A stretch of DNA of 64,000 nt from Mesorhizobium plurifarium (GTDB taxonomy: Bacteria; Pseudomonadota; Alphaproteobacteria; Rhizobiales; Rhizobiaceae): NCBI GenBank assembly GCA_000824785.1, contig CCNB01000007.1:124165-188164 (forward strand), written 5' to 3'. Both the position numbers and the translations under genes were made by a program. Every line of letters starts with the position of its first letter. The stretch's first letter is position 1. The notes beneath the pieces were generated by a model, which had not been told where the DNA came from, did not search any database, and saw nothing but the letters and a program-made list of their open reading frames with translations. Positions 32,984-42,045 of this stretch are shown here, piece by piece.

Positions 32984-35715
32984 GCCGACTGGCCCTCCAA
33001 TTGCAGGGTCTCGGCCGTCGAATAGGTTCGCAAAACGGCCTTCTCGATCAGCGGACGGTTGGTCGCGACGTGAGGCTCCACGACGAGGTCGATATGTGTG
33101 CCGACAATCGGAATCACCTGCAGGTCGCGAAACACCTGATCCCATCCGATGGCGTGGGACATGCCCGGGCGGGCACAGCGAAACAGTGTCCCTTGGATCG
33201 GAAGCGCTGGCTTGGGTTTCTCCAGCCAGCGGAAAAATGCGCGAGCCCGCAAAACCTCCTGCAGTTCCAGCTTGATGCGAAAGCAGGCTCCGTTGAACTG
33301 GCCTTCGGTGTAGCGGTCGATCGCACCGGCGAGACGAACTTCGTGACCCATTCTGACCGCGATCTTCGCCAGGGCGCGGCAGGCGACGCGCTGGAACGAT
33401 ATGCGGTTGGACCGGAGCCGGCGCATTGTGCGGGTGACAGTGTCCCACAAGCGGCTTCGCTCGCCCTCGAGGCTTGTATCGAGGATGCCGATGAACTTGA
33501 CCGACCGCCCGGTCTTGAGCAGGCGCACCGCTACTTCCAGCGCGACGGCTCCGCCCAGCGAGTGGCCCAGAAGCCTGACATGGCCCGACGGCTGAGCGCG
33601 GTTGATTTGTTGGATCGCGGCGTCTGCCATGCTGGCGAGATCGCTCTGTCCGCGCAGGATGGGAGCGAGGCCGGGGTACCTGATTGGAACTACCTTCGCG
33701 GTTTTTCCCATGGCGGACGCGAAGGCGGCAAGGCTTGGACCGTAGCCGACGGATCCGGGAAACAGGAAAAGCAGCGGCGGGTTATGCTCGGGAGCGGCTT
33801 TGCCGGATGCGGCTGCCTGCGCCGCGACGACAGCCTTCACCATCTCGCCCGCGCTCATCCCGACAGTGAAACTCTCAAGCCCGAGTTCCTGGCCGATGAG
33901 ATTCTCGATCTCCATCACGCAGTGCAGGAGCTTCAACGAATCTCCTCCGGCCTCGTCCCACCTGCCTACGGCCGCCCTGGTGTTGAGAACCTTGCCCCAT
34001 GCCTTCTGCACCACCTTACCCGCCGCCGAATCGGCGTCCGAACCTGGCTGATCGGCGACGGCAACCGGCCTCCTGGCGAGGAGATCCATTTTGCCAAGTT
34101 TGACGAGGTCGATCTTTCCGCCATCGAGGCAGGGGATCTCGCTCACGCGGTGGAGCCGCAGGGGCCGCAGCGCCGGAGGCAGCGTGTCGGCAATCAGCCG
34201 GCGCAGGTCCTCCACAAAATGCGGACCCGCGGCATCGCCTGGAATGGCGAATGCGACAAGTTCGGCTGCCTCCGTCACGATTGCCACAGCGTCCTGAACC
34301 GACGGAGCGGATCGCAGCACTCTTTCGAGCTCGGCCGGCTCGATGCGCCGCCCGTTGATCTTTATCTGCCGCCCCTTCCGGCCAATGATCCTCAGCAAAC
34401 CATCGTCGTCCAACCGTACGAGATCACCGGTCGGAAAAATCCGCTCGCGCGGATTGGCGCTGTCCGCATCGACAGGGATGACGGCGCCATTTTCCCAATG
34501 CCCAAGCAGGACATAGGGGCTCTTGATCACGAGTTCTCCCGTTTCACCGGGCGGGACGACGCGTCCCTCCTCATTGACAATCGAGAATGCGATCCCCGGC
34601 AAAAGCCGTCCAACGGGCAGGTCCGGCTCGGCGTCCGGCGGCTCCGATGGCACGAACCACTGCGATCCCGTGGTCTCCGTGGACGAGTAGCCGATCTGGA
34701 TGAGGCAATGCGGTGGGATGGCTTTGCGCAGAATGGCGATGTCGGACCACAGCACTTTCTCGCCGCCGACGCGGACGACCCGAAGCGAGCTGAACGTAGC
34801 GGCGCTGGCATCCGCCATCAACGCTCGCAGCAAGGCGGGTACGATGTATGTGATGGTCGTGCGCTGGTCCTGCATCCGCGCGCGGACGCCGCGCAGCCCG
34901 ACCGCCTCCAGTTCAACGAGCTGCAAAGTGGCCCCGGTGAGGATGGCCGCCAGGATCTCACGGCAGCCAGCTATCGTGGCCAGGCCCGACAAGGGGAGAA
35001 AAACATCGTCTGAATTGATGTGACACGCCTCGACATATTGTTGCACGCGCCACAGCAAGCTGCGCTGGCTGTTGACGATGCCCTTTGGCCGCCCTGTGCT
35101 GCCTGAGGTATAGAGAACGATGGCCGGCGCATCGACCGAAGGCTGCGGAAGGGGAGTTGCCAACAGCTCGCGCTCGGAGACTGAACCTACGCCGATGTCG
35201 ATCCATTGGACGTCCATAGGCAGATCGCTTGGCCTGTCACCGATGCCCAGCATCGCCGAGAGCCTGGCCGCCGACACGATCTCCCTGATCCGGGGACCGG
35301 GATCTCTCGCATTTAACGGAATCGAGATCCGTCCGGCTGCCATGGTCGCGAGCATGGCGACGACGCTCCAGACGGAACTTGGCTGGCAGATTCCGACCGG
35401 CCCGCCTTCGGGAACGGCATTCGCAACGCGCCGGGATAGGATTTCGACGGCGGCGCCGAGCGCCGAATAGGAGAGTTCGTCCGCGCCGTCATTGATGGCG
35501 ATCTTCTGCGGATGTTGTCTGGCGAGGGTTTCCAGCCGAGGACCAATGCCGATATCCGCGAACCCGGTTGGCAAAGGCAGATATGGCCGCAGGGCAGGCC
35601 CGCCCCGGTCCAGGGCATAGTCGCGCACCTCTGCCCACCTGGGCGGCTCCGGTGGAGGAGCAGCCTCATCAAGATCCTGATCCGCCGCTTGTGCCTTCAC
35701 ATATGCCGGGAGCAT
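32980..35715 (-). CDS. NRPS-like protein: adenylation, carrier and thioesterase domains
   Basis: A single 911-residue protein with three domains and no condensation domain. Adenylation (about 60-560): LYTSGSTGRPKG, GYSSTETTG, FPTGDLVRLDDDG, GRKGRQIKINGRRIEPAELE and the catalytic-Lys region GKIDLVKLGKM. Carrier: DEAGGDSLKLL, Ser592 as phosphopantetheine site. Thioesterase (about 645-890): GHSLGGAVA with Ser719, Asp746 or a neighbour, and His874 in VGTHIDLV. Such A-T-TE proteins activate one acid and release it as a free, cyclised or transferred product. It heads a five-gene operon, coupled to the NadE-like gene by GTGA. The ribosome site is weak (AGGCAAG). The substrate-specificity code was not derived. 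Confidence 0.9.
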   Translation of the reverse strand: MLPAYVKAQAADQDLDEAAPPPEPPRWAEVRDYALDRGGPALRPYLPLPTGFADIGIGPRLETLARQHPQKIAINDGADELSYSALGAAVEILSRRVANAVPEGGPVGICQPSSVWSVVAMLATMAAGRISIPLNARDPGPRIREIVSAARLSAMLGIGDRPSDLPMDVQWIDIGVGSVSERELLATPLPQPSVDAPAIVLYTSGSTGRPKGIVNSQRSLLWRVQQYVEACHINSDDVFLPLSGLATIAGCREILAAILTGATLQLVELEAVGLRGVRARMQDQRTTITYIVPALLRALMADASAATFSSLRVVRVGGEKVLWSDIAILRKAIPPHCLIQIGYSSTETTGSQWFVPSEPPDAEPDLPVGRLLPGIAFSIVNEEGRVVPPGETGELVIKSPYVLLGHWENGAVIPVDADSANPRERIFPTGDLVRLDDDGLLRIIGRKGRQIKINGRRIEPAELERVLRSAPSVQDAVAIVTEAAELVAFAIPGDAAGPHFVEDLRRLIADTLPPALRPLRLHRVSEIPCLDGGKIDLVKLGKMDLLARRPVAVADQPGSDADSAAGKVVQKAWGKVLNTRAAVGRWDEAGGDSLKLLHCVMEIENLIGQELGLESFTVGMSAGEMVKAVVAAQAAASGKAAPEHNPPLLFLFPGSVGYGPSLAAFASAMGKTAKVVPIRYPGLAPILRGQSDLASMADAAIQQINRAQPSGHVRLLGHSLGGAVALEVAVRLLKTGRSVKFIGILDTSLEGERSRLWDTVTRTMRRLRSNRISFQRVACRALAKIAVRMGHEVRLAGAIDRYTEGQFNGACFRIKLELQEVLRARAFFRWLEKPKPALPIQGTLFRCARPGMSHAIGWDQVFRDLQVIPIVGTHIDLVVEPHVATNRPLIEKAVLRTYSTAETLQLEGQSA

Positions 35716-35862
35716 GGCTTGCCTGAGCTAGAGATGAAGTTTGGTTATGGCTCTGCTCAAGAGATGTTTCATCGATCATTCTGATGATGCTTCCGGGGAC
35801 AAAGAGAGGCGAGGGTGGAAACGGGTGTGAATCGGGTCACAGCTTAACGTTAGGAATATGCC
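35716..35862. promoter_or_regulatory. Divergent promoter region between NRPS-like operon and epimerase
   Basis: 147 bases separate the start of the A-T-TE gene (minus) from the GTG of the epimerase (plus). Both promoters must lie here. TTAGGA (35850-35855) serves as ribosome site for the epimerase. No operator was recognised. Confidence 0.5.
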
Positions 35863-36882
35863 GTGACATCAAATAGGCCTGCTCTTGTCACCGGCGCAGC
35901 GGGTTTCATAGGCTTTCATCTATGCCGGAGACTGCTTTCCGACGGTTGGCAAGTTGTCGGCCTCGATTCCATGAATGAATACTACGACATCAACCTGAAG
36001 CGGGCCCGGCTCGATCAGTTGGAAGAATTTCCACATTTCCGGTTCGAGCATGTCGATCTCGCCGATCGCGACCGCGTTTCGGCGCTCTTTGCCTCGGTTG
36101 GTCCGGAAATCGTCGTCAATCTCGCAGCCCAGGCCGGCGTTCGTCATTCGCTCACCAATCCCTACGCTTACGGCGAAAGTAATCTGAGCGGTTTCCTCAA
36201 TGTCCTGGAAGGATGCCGCCAAGCCTCGGTCGGCCACCTTGTCTATGCGTCCTCGAGCTCGATCTATGGCGGCAGCACGCGAATGCCGTTCTCTGTTCAC
36301 GATTCTGTCGATCACCCGCTCAGTCTCTACGCTGCCACCAAGAGGGCCAACGAGTTGATGGCCCATACCTACAGTCATCTTCTCCGACTGCCGACGACTG
36401 GTTTGCGGTTCTTCACGGTCTACGGGCCGTGGGGCCGCCCGGATATGGCCCTGTTCATCTTCACCAAGGCCATACTTGCGGGTGAGCCTATCGACGTCTT
36501 CAACCACGGCAACATGCAGCGAGACTTCACCTATATCGATGACGTCATCGAGGGCTTGATCCGCATCATGCAACTGCCCGCCACGCCCAACAAGGAATGG
36601 AGCAGTGCCGCGCCTGATCCCGCGACGAGCAGCGCGCCGTTCAGGATCCACAACATCGGCGGCAGTTCGCCAGTTGAGCTGAATCACTTGATCGAACTGC
36701 TGGAAGACGCGCTGGGCAAAAAAGCGAAACGCAACTCCATGCCGCTTCAGCCGGGTGACGTGCCCGCGACCTGCGCCGATGTCAGCTCACTTGAGCAAGC
36801 GACTGGCTTCAGGCCGAGAATTCCGATCGAGATCGGGGTCCGGCGTTTCGTGGAATGGTATCGGGATTTTTATCGAGCCTGA
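35863..36882 (+). CDS. UDP-glucuronate 4-epimerase-like SDR enzyme
   Basis: Interconverts UDP-glucuronate and UDP-galacturonate, or a related pair, for polysaccharide synthesis. The 339 residues show ALVTGAAGFIGFHLCRRLL, GLDSMNEYYDINLKRARLDQ (a stretch typical of uronate epimerases), NLAAQAGVRHS, SSSSIYGG, YAATKRANELMAHTYSH (Tyr-x3-Lys) and RFFTVYGPWGRPDMA. GTG 35863 has a TAGGA site at 8 bases; no ATG lies in frame nearby. It is divergent from the NRPS-like operon. A uronic acid would provide the carboxyl group that the two amidotransferases could amidate (inference). Confidence 0.9.
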   Translation: MTSNRPALVTGAAGFIGFHLCRRLLSDGWQVVGLDSMNEYYDINLKRARLDQLEEFPHFRFEHVDLADRDRVSALFASVGPEIVVNLAAQAGVRHSLTNPYAYGESNLSGFLNVLEGCRQASVGHLVYASSSSIYGGSTRMPFSVHDSVDHPLSLYAATKRANELMAHTYSHLLRLPTTGLRFFTVYGPWGRPDMALFIFTKAILAGEPIDVFNHGNMQRDFTYIDDVIEGLIRIMQLPATPNKEWSSAAPDPATSSAPFRIHNIGGSSPVELNHLIELLEDALGKKAKRNSMPLQPGDVPATCADVSSLEQATGFRPRIPIEIGVRRFVEWYRDFYRA

Positions 36883-37253
36883 TCCGGACTGCCCCGGTAT
36901 CCCGCCGCAGTCGCAGTTGGCGACACCGACCGAAGATACGCCTTCGCAACCATCCAACGTGGCAAGATCATACGGAACGATACGGGGAGGCTCGAGTTTT
37001 TGATCCACAAAAAAGGCCTGTGAAATCAATCGCTTTAATATGTCCTCCCGGGACCACCATTATCGTTATTTATCAATAGCTTATAGGATGGTTCGCCACG
37101 CGGTTCACCTGGGGTTGGCTAACCATCCGTAAGCCATTGATTTACGGCAGTTCGGGCCAGATCAAGGCCCCGCGCCTGGCGATTCTGTGAAACGCTGAAC
37201 CGCTCCAGGACCGAGCGGACAGCCTCCTGGAATGTTCGTAGCCACTCCGCGTC
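36883..37253. other. Convergent intergenic region between polysaccharide locus and catabolic region
   Basis: 371 bases, partly A/T-rich, between two convergent genes; no gene found. It contains a long hairpin (37086-37128, listed separately) and, at 37187-37206, gtgaaacgctgaaccgctcc, which resembles the 3' end of the repeat at 17317-17436 and may be a decayed second copy. Confidence 0.5.
37086..37128. terminator. Long imperfect hairpin, possible bidirectional terminator
   Basis: Left arm ggatggttcgcca (37086-37098) pairs with right arm tggctaaccatcc (37116-37128) with one mismatch in 13, around a 17-base loop. It lies between the 3' ends of two convergent genes, where a bidirectional terminator is expected. 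There is no flanking T-run, so a repeat-element or protein-binding dyad is possible. Confidence 0.5.
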
Positions 37254-38543
37254 TTACGAGCGGCGATCCCGAAAACGGTTCCAGGCATGCATGCGATTGG
37301 CGATTTGCACCGCGATCGGATGAAACGGAATCGGATTCATGCTGGTGACCGGCAGCGACATCTGCTCGTCGGTGCGGCGGCCTGCCGCCCAGCGACCGAT
37401 CTCCTGGCCGAGCGACATCGAAAGCGCCACGCCGCGGCCCGAATATACGCCGCCGAACACAAGGCCAGGAGCCAACCGGTAGAGACGAGGCCTGCGATCG
37501 GGCACCACCGCGAAGGTGCCGTGCCAGTATTCCACCATCTCGGGCTCACCGCCGAAGGCCTGGAATGCCTTGCCGAGCATACGCGAGACCTTGGCGCGGC
37601 CGCGGTCGGCCTCATCGAACCAGAATGTATGCGTGCCGCCGCTGACCAGCCGGTTATCGCGGTCGTAATGGAAGTATCGGAGATCCTGGCGCATGTCGGA
37701 CACGGCCGGGTTGCCGACAAGAATTCTGGCGCGCAATTCATCCGACAGCGGACTGGTCGCAGCCTGGAACACCTTGAAAGGCACCAGCGTCTTCTTCAGG
37801 CCCGGCCAGATGTCGCCGGTCAGCGCGTTGGTCGCGAGGATCACCTGCGGCGCGCTGACGCTGCCCGATCCGGTGAAGACGCGCCAGCCGCCTTGCAGGC
37901 GTTCCATCCTAGTCGCGCGGGAGTTCTCATGGATGGTCACGCCTTCGCGCTCCAGGGCGGCCGCGAGACCGATCGTCATGGCGAACGGATTGATGTGACC
38001 CGAATTGTTGACCATCCAACCGCCGAGATAAGGGCTGCCGATGCGAGCGCTGACTTCTGCGCGGTCAAGCCAGGACACGTCTGCGCCGAAGGCTTTCCAC
38101 TCGTCGTGGAACTGACGAGCGCGGGCAAGGGTAGCCTCGGTGTGGGCGGGCTGGATCCAGCCTTCCTGTACCTGATGGGCATCGATGTTGAAGCGCTGCA
38201 TCAGGCCGAAGGCGACGCCGGCGGCGTCCGCCACCATGCGGTTGTAGCGGGAGCCAATGGCCTTGCCGTAGACGGCCTCGAATTCCGAGGGCGATGCCTT
38301 CGAGTGATGCGAGATAACAAGGCCGTTGTTGCGGCCGGAAGCAGCCGATCCGATCTCATTGCCTTCCAGCAGTATGACGTCGACGCCGCTGTCGCGCGCG
38401 CCGAGCGCCGCGGCCATACCGGTGAAGCCGCCGCCGACGACCAGCACGTCTGTTTGCAGATCGCCCTGGAGCGCCGGCGCCGTCTCGCGCGACTTCGCGG
38501 TCTTGCGCCACAGATGCGGCGTCTTCCAGTCGACCTCAAACAT
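37254..38543 (-). CDS. FAD-dependent oxidoreductase (DAO family)
   Basis: Flavoprotein of the D-amino-acid oxidase/glycine oxidase/gamma-glutamylputrescine oxidase group, which oxidises C-N bonds of amines or amino acids. The 429 residues have the dinucleotide-binding motif VLVVGGGFTGMAAALGARDS near residue 33, the family-typical EIGSAASGRNNG near 66, and a second FAD contact LVFGGVYSGRGVALS near 380. ATG 38543 overlaps the stop of the LivF-like gene by 8 bases, making it the last gene of the importer operon; it probably starts breakdown of the imported compound (inference). The substrate is not predictable from sequence alone. Confidence 0.87.
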   Translation of the reverse strand: MFEVDWKTPHLWRKTAKSRETAPALQGDLQTDVLVVGGGFTGMAAALGARDSGVDVILLEGNEIGSAASGRNNGLVISHHSKASPSEFEAVYGKAIGSRYNRMVADAAGVAFGLMQRFNIDAHQVQEGWIQPAHTEATLARARQFHDEWKAFGADVSWLDRAEVSARIGSPYLGGWMVNNSGHINPFAMTIGLAAALEREGVTIHENSRATRMERLQGGWRVFTGSGSVSAPQVILATNALTGDIWPGLKKTLVPFKVFQAATSPLSDELRARILVGNPAVSDMRQDLRYFHYDRDNRLVSGGTHTFWFDEADRGRAKVSRMLGKAFQAFGGEPEMVEYWHGTFAVVPDRRPRLYRLAPGLVFGGVYSGRGVALSMSLGQEIGRWAAGRRTDEQMSLPVTSMNPIPFHPIAVQIANRMHAWNRFRDRRS

Positions 38544-39285
38544 GAAGGACAGTCTCGTTGACGCCGCCAAGGTAATGCTCGCTCAGCGCGGAGTGCTCGG
38601 CCATTTCCTGTGCCGGCCCGTGAAGCTTCACCTTGCCTGTGTTGAGAAGATAGGCGTAGTCGCCGCATTCCAGCGCGAGCTGGACGTTTTGCTCGACGAG
38701 CAGGATAGAGATGCCGTTGCGCGACAGGTCCAGGATGATGCGGAATATCTGATGGACGATCTTAGGCGCGAGGCCAAGGGACGGCTCGTCGAGCATCAGC
38801 AGCTTCGGTTCGGCCATCAGTGCGCGGCCGATTGCCAGCATCTGCTGCTGTCCGCCCGACATCCGGCTCGCCACGCTGTTGCGGCGCTCCTTCAGCACCG
38901 GGAAAAGATCGAACGCCTCGGCGCGCAGCGCCTCAAAGCTCCTGCCCGCTCGGCGGATGTGAGCGGCGACAAGGTTCTCCTCGACCGTCAGCCGCTGGAA
39001 GATCTGGCGGCCTTCCGGGCAATGGGTGATGCCGAGGCGCACGACCTGCTCCGGACGCATACCGGTGATGTCGCGCCCTTCGAAGGTAATCGAACCCGCG
39101 GTCGGTCGTGCGACGCCGGAGATGGAGTTGAGCAATGTCGTCTTGCCCGCGCCGTTCGGACCAAGCACGACGACGATCTCGTTTGGATCGACCTCGATAT
39201 CGATGTTTTCAAGAACGCCGACGCGCCCGTATCCCGAGCTGAGCCCGGCGATCCTGAGCAGCGGCCCGGATGTCGTCGATGTCAT
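38536..39285 (-). CDS. livF: Branched-chain-type ABC transporter ATPase (LivF-like)
   Basis: Second ATPase of an HAAT-type importer. The 249 residues have Walker A GPNGAGKTTLL, signature SGGQQQMLAIGRALM, Walker B LLMLDEPSLGL, and the family-specific ILLVEQNVQLALECGDYAYL near the end. The start lies 77 bases inside the livG-like gene, an unusually long overlap caused by a C-terminal extension of LivG. The symbol reflects family membership; the transported compound need not be a branched-chain amino acid. Confidence 0.93.
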   Translation of the reverse strand: MTSTTSGPLLRIAGLSSGYGRVGVLENIDIEVDPNEIVVVLGPNGAGKTTLLNSISGVARPTAGSITFEGRDITGMRPEQVVRLGITHCPEGRQIFQRLTVEENLVAAHIRRAGRSFEALRAEAFDLFPVLKERRNSVASRMSGGQQQMLAIGRALMAEPKLLMLDEPSLGLAPKIVHQIFRIILDLSRNGISILLVEQNVQLALECGDYAYLLNTGKVKLHGPAQEMAEHSALSEHYLGGVNETVLHV

Positions 39286-40039
39286 TGGCGGTTCCCAGAT
39301 AGGCGAGTTGGACGTCGGGGCTCGCCTGCACCTCGGCGGGCGTGCCCTGGAACAGAAGCTTGCCGTGATGCATGACGATGATGTTGTCGCAGAGAGACAT
39401 GACCAGATCCATGTCGTGCTCGACGATAATGGTGATCCGGTCGGGCAGGCGCTGGGCCGCGAGCCTCGCGGTCAGCTCCGCCGTCTCGTGATGGTTGAGG
39501 CCGGCGGCCGGCTCGTCGAGCAGCAGCACGCGTGGATCACACACGAGGGCGCGGGCGATTTCCAGCATGCGCTGGCGGCCGTAGGGAAGGCTTCCGGCTT
39601 CGGCCTGCGCGTAGCCCTGCAGATCGAAGAGGCGCAGGGTCTCCATGCATTTCTCACGGCGTCTTTCGCGTCTGGCTGCGGCATAGGGTGGCCACGTCAC
39701 TTCCTTCAAGGTGCCGCCGACATCGGCCGGGTAGAAGCACACTTCGAGGTTTTCGAGCACCGTCATCTGGTCGAAAAGCCGGATGTTCTGGTAAGTGCGG
39801 GCCACGCCGGAATTGGCGATCTGATACTTCTTCAGCGTGTCGAGGCGCTTGCCGTCGAGCGCGATCGATCCCGCCGAGACGCTGTAGGAGCCGGCGGTCA
39901 TGTTGATGAGCGTCGACTTGCCGGCGCCGTTCGGTCCGATCACGCCGTGGATGAGCCCGGGAGCGAAGGAGGCCGTCACGTCGTCGATGGCGACGACCTG
40001 GCCATATTGCTTTCGCAGTCTGTCGAAGGTGAGCGTCAT
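39209..40039 (-). CDS. livG: Branched-chain-type ABC transporter ATPase (LivG-like)
   Basis: First ATPase of the importer. The 276 residues carry Walker A GPNGAGKSTLINMTAGSY, signature LPYGRQRMLEIARAL, Walker B VLLLDEPAAGLNHHE, and IIVEHDMDLVMSLCD. The family usually ends soon after a YLG motif; here YLG is followed by about 27 extra residues, rich in Asp and Arg, that overlap the livF-like frame by 77 bases, so the original stop may have been lost. ATG 40039 overlaps the livM-like stop (ATGA). Confidence 0.93.
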   Translation of the reverse strand: MTLTFDRLRKQYGQVVAIDDVTASFAPGLIHGVIGPNGAGKSTLINMTAGSYSVSAGSIALDGKRLDTLKKYQIANSGVARTYQNIRLFDQMTVLENLEVCFYPADVGGTLKEVTWPPYAAARRERRREKCMETLRLFDLQGYAQAEAGSLPYGRQRMLEIARALVCDPRVLLLDEPAAGLNHHETAELTARLAAQRLPDRITIIVEHDMDLVMSLCDNIIVMHHGKLLFQGTPAEVQASPDVQLAYLGTANDIDDIRAAAQDRRAQLGIRARRRS

Positions 40040-41031
40040 TTGCCGAAGAGCCTCCGGATGAGCTTGTCCGGGCCGAAGCTGCGCGGCACGATTCCCGCCG
40101 GTCGCACGATGATCAGGAAGATCATCAACAACCCCAGGAAGAGGATGCGCCATTCCGCGAACTCGCGCAGCACTTCCGGCAAGAGCATCAGGATCGTTGC
40201 GCCTGCGACGATGCCCAGAATGTTGCCGATGCCGCCGACCACGATCATCAGCACGATCAGCACCGATTCCTGCAGCGTGAAGCTCTCCGGGCTGACGAAG
40301 CGCTGGGAGGCGGCGAAGATCGCTCCCGCGATCGACCCGATCGTCGCGGACGTGGCGAAGGCGGCAAGCTTGGCGTTGGTCGTGTTTATGCCGATGCCGC
40401 GCGCGGCGTCCTGATCTTCGCGGATCGCCGCCCAGGCCTTGCCGAGGATGGAGCGCTCCAGCCGCCAGACCAGTGTGCCGACCACAAGCACGGTGATGAG
40501 CAACAGCCAGAAGAAATCGATCGGACGGGCGACCTGGATGCCGAGGATCGACGCCTTGTCGAGGCGCGCTATGCCCTTCGGTCCGCCGGTAAGCCAGTCG
40601 AGATTGTTGATGATGATGCGGATGATCTCGCCGAAGCCGAGCGTGACGATGGCGAGGTAGTCGCCGCGCAACCTCAGCACCGGTATGCCGAGTAATATGC
40701 CGGTGACCGCGCCGAGGCATGCGGCGACCAGCAGGATGAGCAGGAACGGCCAGTGCAGGTCGAGTTGCGGGCTGGCAAGCAGCGCGTAGCTGTATGCTCC
40801 GACCGCATAGAAGGCGACGAAGCCGAGATCGAGCAGTCCCGCATAGCCGATCACGATGTTCAGCCCGATGCCGAGCAGAATGTAGATCAGCAGGCTGTTG
40901 ATGACGCGGACGTAGTAGTTGGGCAGGAAAGGGGTCGCTACGATCAACGCGATCGCGATGGCGAAGAAGAGGAACGAAATGGCCCGTCCTGAACGCGGCT
41001 TGGCGGCGGCGAGGGTCTCGGCGACGGACAT
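40036..41031 (-). CDS. livM: Branched-chain-type ABC transporter permease (LivM-like)
   Basis: Inner-membrane permease of the importer, 331 residues with about nine helices. It contains the family segments IVIGYAGLLDLGFVAFYAVG and LRLRGDYLAIVTLGFGEIIR, plus the EAA-like loop RAWAAIREDQDAARGIGIN (reading KAWAAIREDQ). The N-terminal Arg/Lys-rich leader is short. It overlaps livH by one base and livG by four, consistent with stoichiometric translation of the complex. Confidence 0.93.
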   Translation of the reverse strand: MSVAETLAAAKPRSGRAISFLFFAIAIALIVATPFLPNYYVRVINSLLIYILLGIGLNIVIGYAGLLDLGFVAFYAVGAYSYALLASPQLDLHWPFLLILLVAACLGAVTGILLGIPVLRLRGDYLAIVTLGFGEIIRIIINNLDWLTGGPKGIARLDKASILGIQVARPIDFFWLLLITVLVVGTLVWRLERSILGKAWAAIREDQDAARGIGINTTNAKLAAFATSATIGSIAGAIFAASQRFVSPESFTLQESVLIVLMIVVGGIGNILGIVAGATILMLLPEVLREFAEWRILFLGLLMIFLIIVRPAGIVPRSFGPDKLIRRLFGK

Positions 41032-41981
41032 CAGAATTCCCTCTTGTACACGATGCTTTCCTCGGAAACGGCCTCGCCCAGAATGCCGGCGGGACGGATC
41101 AGGAGCACGAGTATGAGGATCGCGAAGGACAGCACGTCGCGGTATTCGGTGCCGAGCACGCCGTGGGTGACGATGGGCAGCAGCGCCGTTCCGCCAACCT
41201 CGACGAAGGCGAGGATGAAGGCGCCGAGCATGGCGCCTGGAATGGAGCCGATGCCGCCGAGGATCGCCGCGGTAAAGGCCTTCAAGCCGATGACGGCGCC
41301 CATGGTCGGCGTCATGATGCCGTAGTAGCTGGCGTAGAGGATGCCGCCGGCCGCTCCGAGCAGCGGCCCGACGAAGAACACCATGGATATCGCGCCGTTG
41401 ACGTTAATGCCCAGAAGCTGGGCCGTGGGCCTGCTTTCCGAGACGGCGCGCACGATGATGCCGATGCGGCTGCGGTTGACGAGGAAATGCAGGCCGAACA
41501 TCAGCGCGAAGGCGGCGATCAGGATGCCGATCTGCACCGAACTGACCGTGCCGCCCATCACCTCGTAGCGGACGGCGGGAAAGAAGCTCGGAAAGGCGAC
41601 AGGCTGTGGGCCGGCAAGAATCTGGATGCCGGTGACCAGCGAGAGCGATACGCCGAGCGAGGAGAGCATCGGCGCGAGACGCGTGGAATTCCTCAAGGGC
41701 TTGTAGGCAATCCGTTCGATGCCGACACCGATGACACCCACCAGGAAGATGGCGATGACGAAGGCCGCGGTAAGCGCAATCGCGCCGGCGCCGCCCACGG
41801 TGCCGATCAGCATGCTGAGCACCAGGAAAGCCACGTAGGCGCCGAGCATGAACATTTCGCCATGGGCGAAATTGATCATGCGCAGCACGCCGTAGACCAT
41901 CGTGTAACCGAGAGCGATCAGCGCGTAGATGGAGCCTATCGTCAGGGCATTGACTGTTTGTTGGATGAGGCTTCCCAGCAT
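41031..41981 (-). CDS. livH: Branched-chain-type ABC transporter permease (LivH-like)
   Basis: First permease of the importer, 316 residues. ATG 41981 (MLGSLIQQTVNALTIGSIYA) is chosen because the canonical LivH N-terminus begins there; the longer frame adds a non-homologous Arg/Cys leader. Family features are IALGYTMVYGVLRMINFAHG and the EAA-like loop AVSESRPTAQLLGIN. About eight or nine helices are expected. It follows the binding-protein gene with 134 bases between, including the hairpin at 42046-42070. Confidence 0.92.
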   Translation of the reverse strand: MLGSLIQQTVNALTIGSIYALIALGYTMVYGVLRMINFAHGEMFMLGAYVAFLVLSMLIGTVGGAGAIALTAAFVIAIFLVGVIGVGIERIAYKPLRNSTRLAPMLSSLGVSLSLVTGIQILAGPQPVAFPSFFPAVRYEVMGGTVSSVQIGILIAAFALMFGLHFLVNRSRIGIIVRAVSESRPTAQLLGINVNGAISMVFFVGPLLGAAGGILYASYYGIMTPTMGAVIGLKAFTAAILGGIGSIPGAMLGAFILAFVEVGGTALLPIVTHGVLGTEYRDVLSFAILILVLLIRPAGILGEAVSEESIVYKREF

Positions 41982-42045
41982 GGACCGGCATCCTGTGCAG
42001 TAGGTTTCGCGCGGCTGGCGCAGCCGGAGAAAGAACAATCTCTAC

